A stretch of 64,000 nucleotides of DNA, taken from positions 38,593 to 102,592 of the forward strand of contig JAGAYR010000039.1 of NCBI GenBank assembly GCA_017940415.1, written 5' to 3'. Position numbers and translations under genes: made by a program. Positions 62,289 through 64,000 of this stretch are shown in pieces; position 1 is the first letter of the stretch, and the number at the start of each line of letters is the position of its first letter. Source of the DNA: Lachnospiraceae bacterium. GTDB taxonomy: Bacteria > Bacillota > Clostridia > Lachnospirales > Lachnospiraceae. The notes beneath the pieces were generated by a model. That model was not told where the DNA came from, made no database searches, and was given only the letters and a program-made list of their open reading frames with translations.

Positions 62289-63998
62289 ATGAGGGTACGT
62301 AGAATAAGTCTTTCTTTGCAGATCCTGTTGATCAATGTTGTCGTGCTTCTCGTCACTACCGTAGTTCTCGGTACCATTTCCATTAAACAGTCATCATCCG
62401 TCATGGAAACTCTCATCAAGCAGAGAATGATGGACATCGCAAACACCGCCGCCGCAGAGATTGACGGTGATGTTCTTGAAGCGCTGGAAGACGGCGATCA
62501 GGAAACAGCCGAATATGCCTCCGTGCTTGATGATCTTGCGGCATACAGAGACAATACCGATCTTGAATATATCTACTGTATGGAACAGACCGGGGCAAAC
62601 AGTTTTATTTTCACCGTAGATGCGGATCCGGAAGATCCCGCGGATTGGGGAGATGAGGTGGAAGTTACCGATGCGCTTATCGTTGCAGGTAACGGTACCG
62701 GTGCCGTGGATGATCAGCCTTATGCGGACGAGTGGGGCAACCATTACAGCGCATACAGCCCTGTCTTTAATTCCGCACATAAAGTAGTCGGTGTGGTAGG
62801 TGTAGACTTCAGTGCTGACTGGTATGACGAGCAGATATCAAGCTTTATCCGCACCATATTCCTGATTGCGCTGGTAATCCTGGTCATAAGCATTCTCGTG
62901 ATCCTGTTCCTGACATCAAGGATCAGCAAGAGCTTTAAGACTCTCAACAACAAGATTTCCGATATTGCGGACGGTTCAGGTGACCTTACCAAGAAGATTG
63001 AAATCTCATCCGGTGATGAATTTGAAGTTATCGCCGGCAATATGAATACTTTCATAGACCAGATAAGAGACATCGTATCCGGAGTAAAGAACAATGTTGA
63101 TGTATCGGTAGCAGACTCCAAGGAACTGACGGTGATAACCGAAAAGGCTACGGATACCATGAACAATCTCTCCAATGCCATATCCGGCGTATCAAGCGGA
63201 GCGCTCCAGCAGGCAGAGGATGTTAACAGCGCATCGGATAATGTAAGAACCATAGTCGGTAAGCTGTCCGAAATGTCCGATACTGTTGAGACCGCCGAAG
63301 AGTGCACAAGCAGCATGACGGCAAATTCCAATTACGTGGCCAAGACCTTCGAAGAGCTTATAGCATCAATTCAGGAATCCATGCGTGAGCTGGAGACGGT
63401 TACCAAAGAAATGGCGGATGTGGGTAACTTCGTAGAAGAAGTAACCAATGCCGCAGACGTTATCAACTCCATCGCTAATCAGACCAATCTCCTGTCCCTC
63501 AACGCTTCCATAGAAGCTGCAAGAGCAGGTGAAGCGGGAAGAGGCTTTGCAGTCGTAGCGGAAGAGATCGGAAAGCTTGCGGTCCAGTCCAACGAATCAT
63601 CAGCATCCATCAAAAACATCATGGATGAACTCAAGACTCAGACCGATAAGACCATTGGTCTTGTTACCAAGCTCAACGATGTAATGTCCAAACAGGAAGC
63701 CACAAGTATGAATTCCAAGGAATCCCTTACTACACTGTTTGACAACATCAGCAGCACTAAGGAGAATTTCGAAGTCATCAGACAAAACGTTGATGATATT
63801 AATGCGGTATGTAACGTGCTCAACGATTCCATCAGCAGTCTTTCCGCTATATCCCAGGAGAATGCATCATCCGCAGAGATCACTGCTAATGCATGCACCG
63901 AGATCACGGATATCATTAACAACGTTTCGGAAAAAGCAGACAATATCAAGAACCAGTCCGATAATCTCGGAAACATGGTAGGAAAATACAGAGTTTAA
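62289..63998 (+). CDS. Methyl-accepting chemotaxis protein
   Basis: A 569-residue transducer. First span at about 8-30, an extracellular sensor of the Cache/PAS type (about 31-185: [34 protein letters not shown]), second span at about 196-217, HAMP (about 220-275) and a signalling domain with the conserved tip [24 protein letters not shown] (about 392-415). The start at 62289 has AGGGG 8 bp upstream; the frame stays open upstream but without such a site. It is complete in the window. A CCGT/GGCACG hairpin (62228-62257) lies in the leader. The ligand is unknown; the neighbouring polyamine importer suggests testing polyamines. Confidence 0.94.
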   Translation: MRVRRISLSLQILLINVVVLLVTTVVLGTISIKQSSSVMETLIKQRMMDIANTAAAEIDGDVLEALEDGDQETAEYASVLDDLAAYRDNTDLEYIYCMEQTGANSFIFTVDADPEDPADWGDEVEVTDALIVAGNGTGAVDDQPYADEWGNHYSAYSPVFNSAHKVVGVVGVDFSADWYDEQISSFIRTIFLIALVILVISILVILFLTSRISKSFKTLNNKISDIADGSGDLTKKIEISSGDEFEVIAGNMNTFIDQIRDIVSGVKNNVDVSVADSKELTVITEKATDTMNNLSNAISGVSSGALQQAEDVNSASDNVRTIVGKLSEMSDTVETAEECTSSMTANSNYVAKTFEELIASIQESMRELETVTKEMADVGNFVEEVTNAADVINSIANQTNLLSLNASIEAARAGEAGRGFAVVAEEIGKLAVQSNESSASIKNIMDELKTQTDKTIGLVTKLNDVMSKQEATSMNSKESLTTLFDNISSTKENFEVIRQNVDDINAVCNVLNDSISSLSAISQENASSAEITANACTEITDIINNVSEKADNIKNQSDNLGNMVGKYRV

Positions 63999-64000
63999 AT

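Overview
The window looks like chromosomal DNA of a low-to-moderate GC Firmicute, most likely a Lachnospiraceae member of the Butyrivibrio/Pseudobutyrivibrio type. This rests on gene content only: strong AGGAGG ribosome binding sites, LL-diaminopimelate aminotransferase, a stand-alone AICAR transformylase with a separate PurO-type IMP cyclohydrolase, glutaminyl-tRNA synthetase, Gram-positive secretion signals and a Tad pilus without a secretin. About 50 complete protein genes and one partial gene were found. I saw no tRNA, rRNA, CRISPR array, phage gene or transposase.

Layout. 1-4.8 kb: a minus-strand operon with a VTC-type polyphosphate polymerase, DUF4956 membrane protein, Cthe_2159-type surface lipoprotein and a two-component system, preceded by an OmpR-style direct repeat. 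4.9-9 kb: a MATE transporter fused to a DUF218 domain, a 170-bp long-hairpin element and a phosphohexomutase. 9.1-14.4 kb: a heterodimeric ABC exporter and a HerA-like ATPase. 14.4-15.2 kb: a gene-free stretch with palindromes and DnaA-box-like sites. 15.2-26.4 kb: mainly housekeeping genes, including glnS, AICAR transformylase, IMP cyclohydrolase, guaB and a GGDEF/EAL protein.

26.5-37.1 kb: a probable new surface system. One operon has an ABC ATPase, two ABC-2 permeases and two single-span proteins with large outer domains. A divergent operon has a double zinc-ribbon membrane protein and a membrane-anchored metallophosphoesterase. Three of these proteins share one layout: short cytoplasmic head, low-complexity linker, one membrane span, large outer domain. 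37.2-43.1 kb: two secreted proteins, one a 1618-residue glycine-rich protein with a TTG start. 43.2-48.8 kb: dapL, hslO, a methyltransferase, a small export protein, hisC and a glycosyltransferase.

49-51.8 kb: a GntR-regulated membrane operon with its probable operator. 51.8-57 kb: a compact Tad/Flp pilus locus with its own promoter and a leader hairpin. 57.3-62 kb: a 41-residue membrane protein and a polyamine-type ABC importer. 62.1-64 kb: a perfect 32-bp inverted repeat between the importer and a methyl-accepting chemotaxis protein.

Domain calls come from reading the proteins by eye. Promoters and terminators were read from the bases. No database search or folding program was run.
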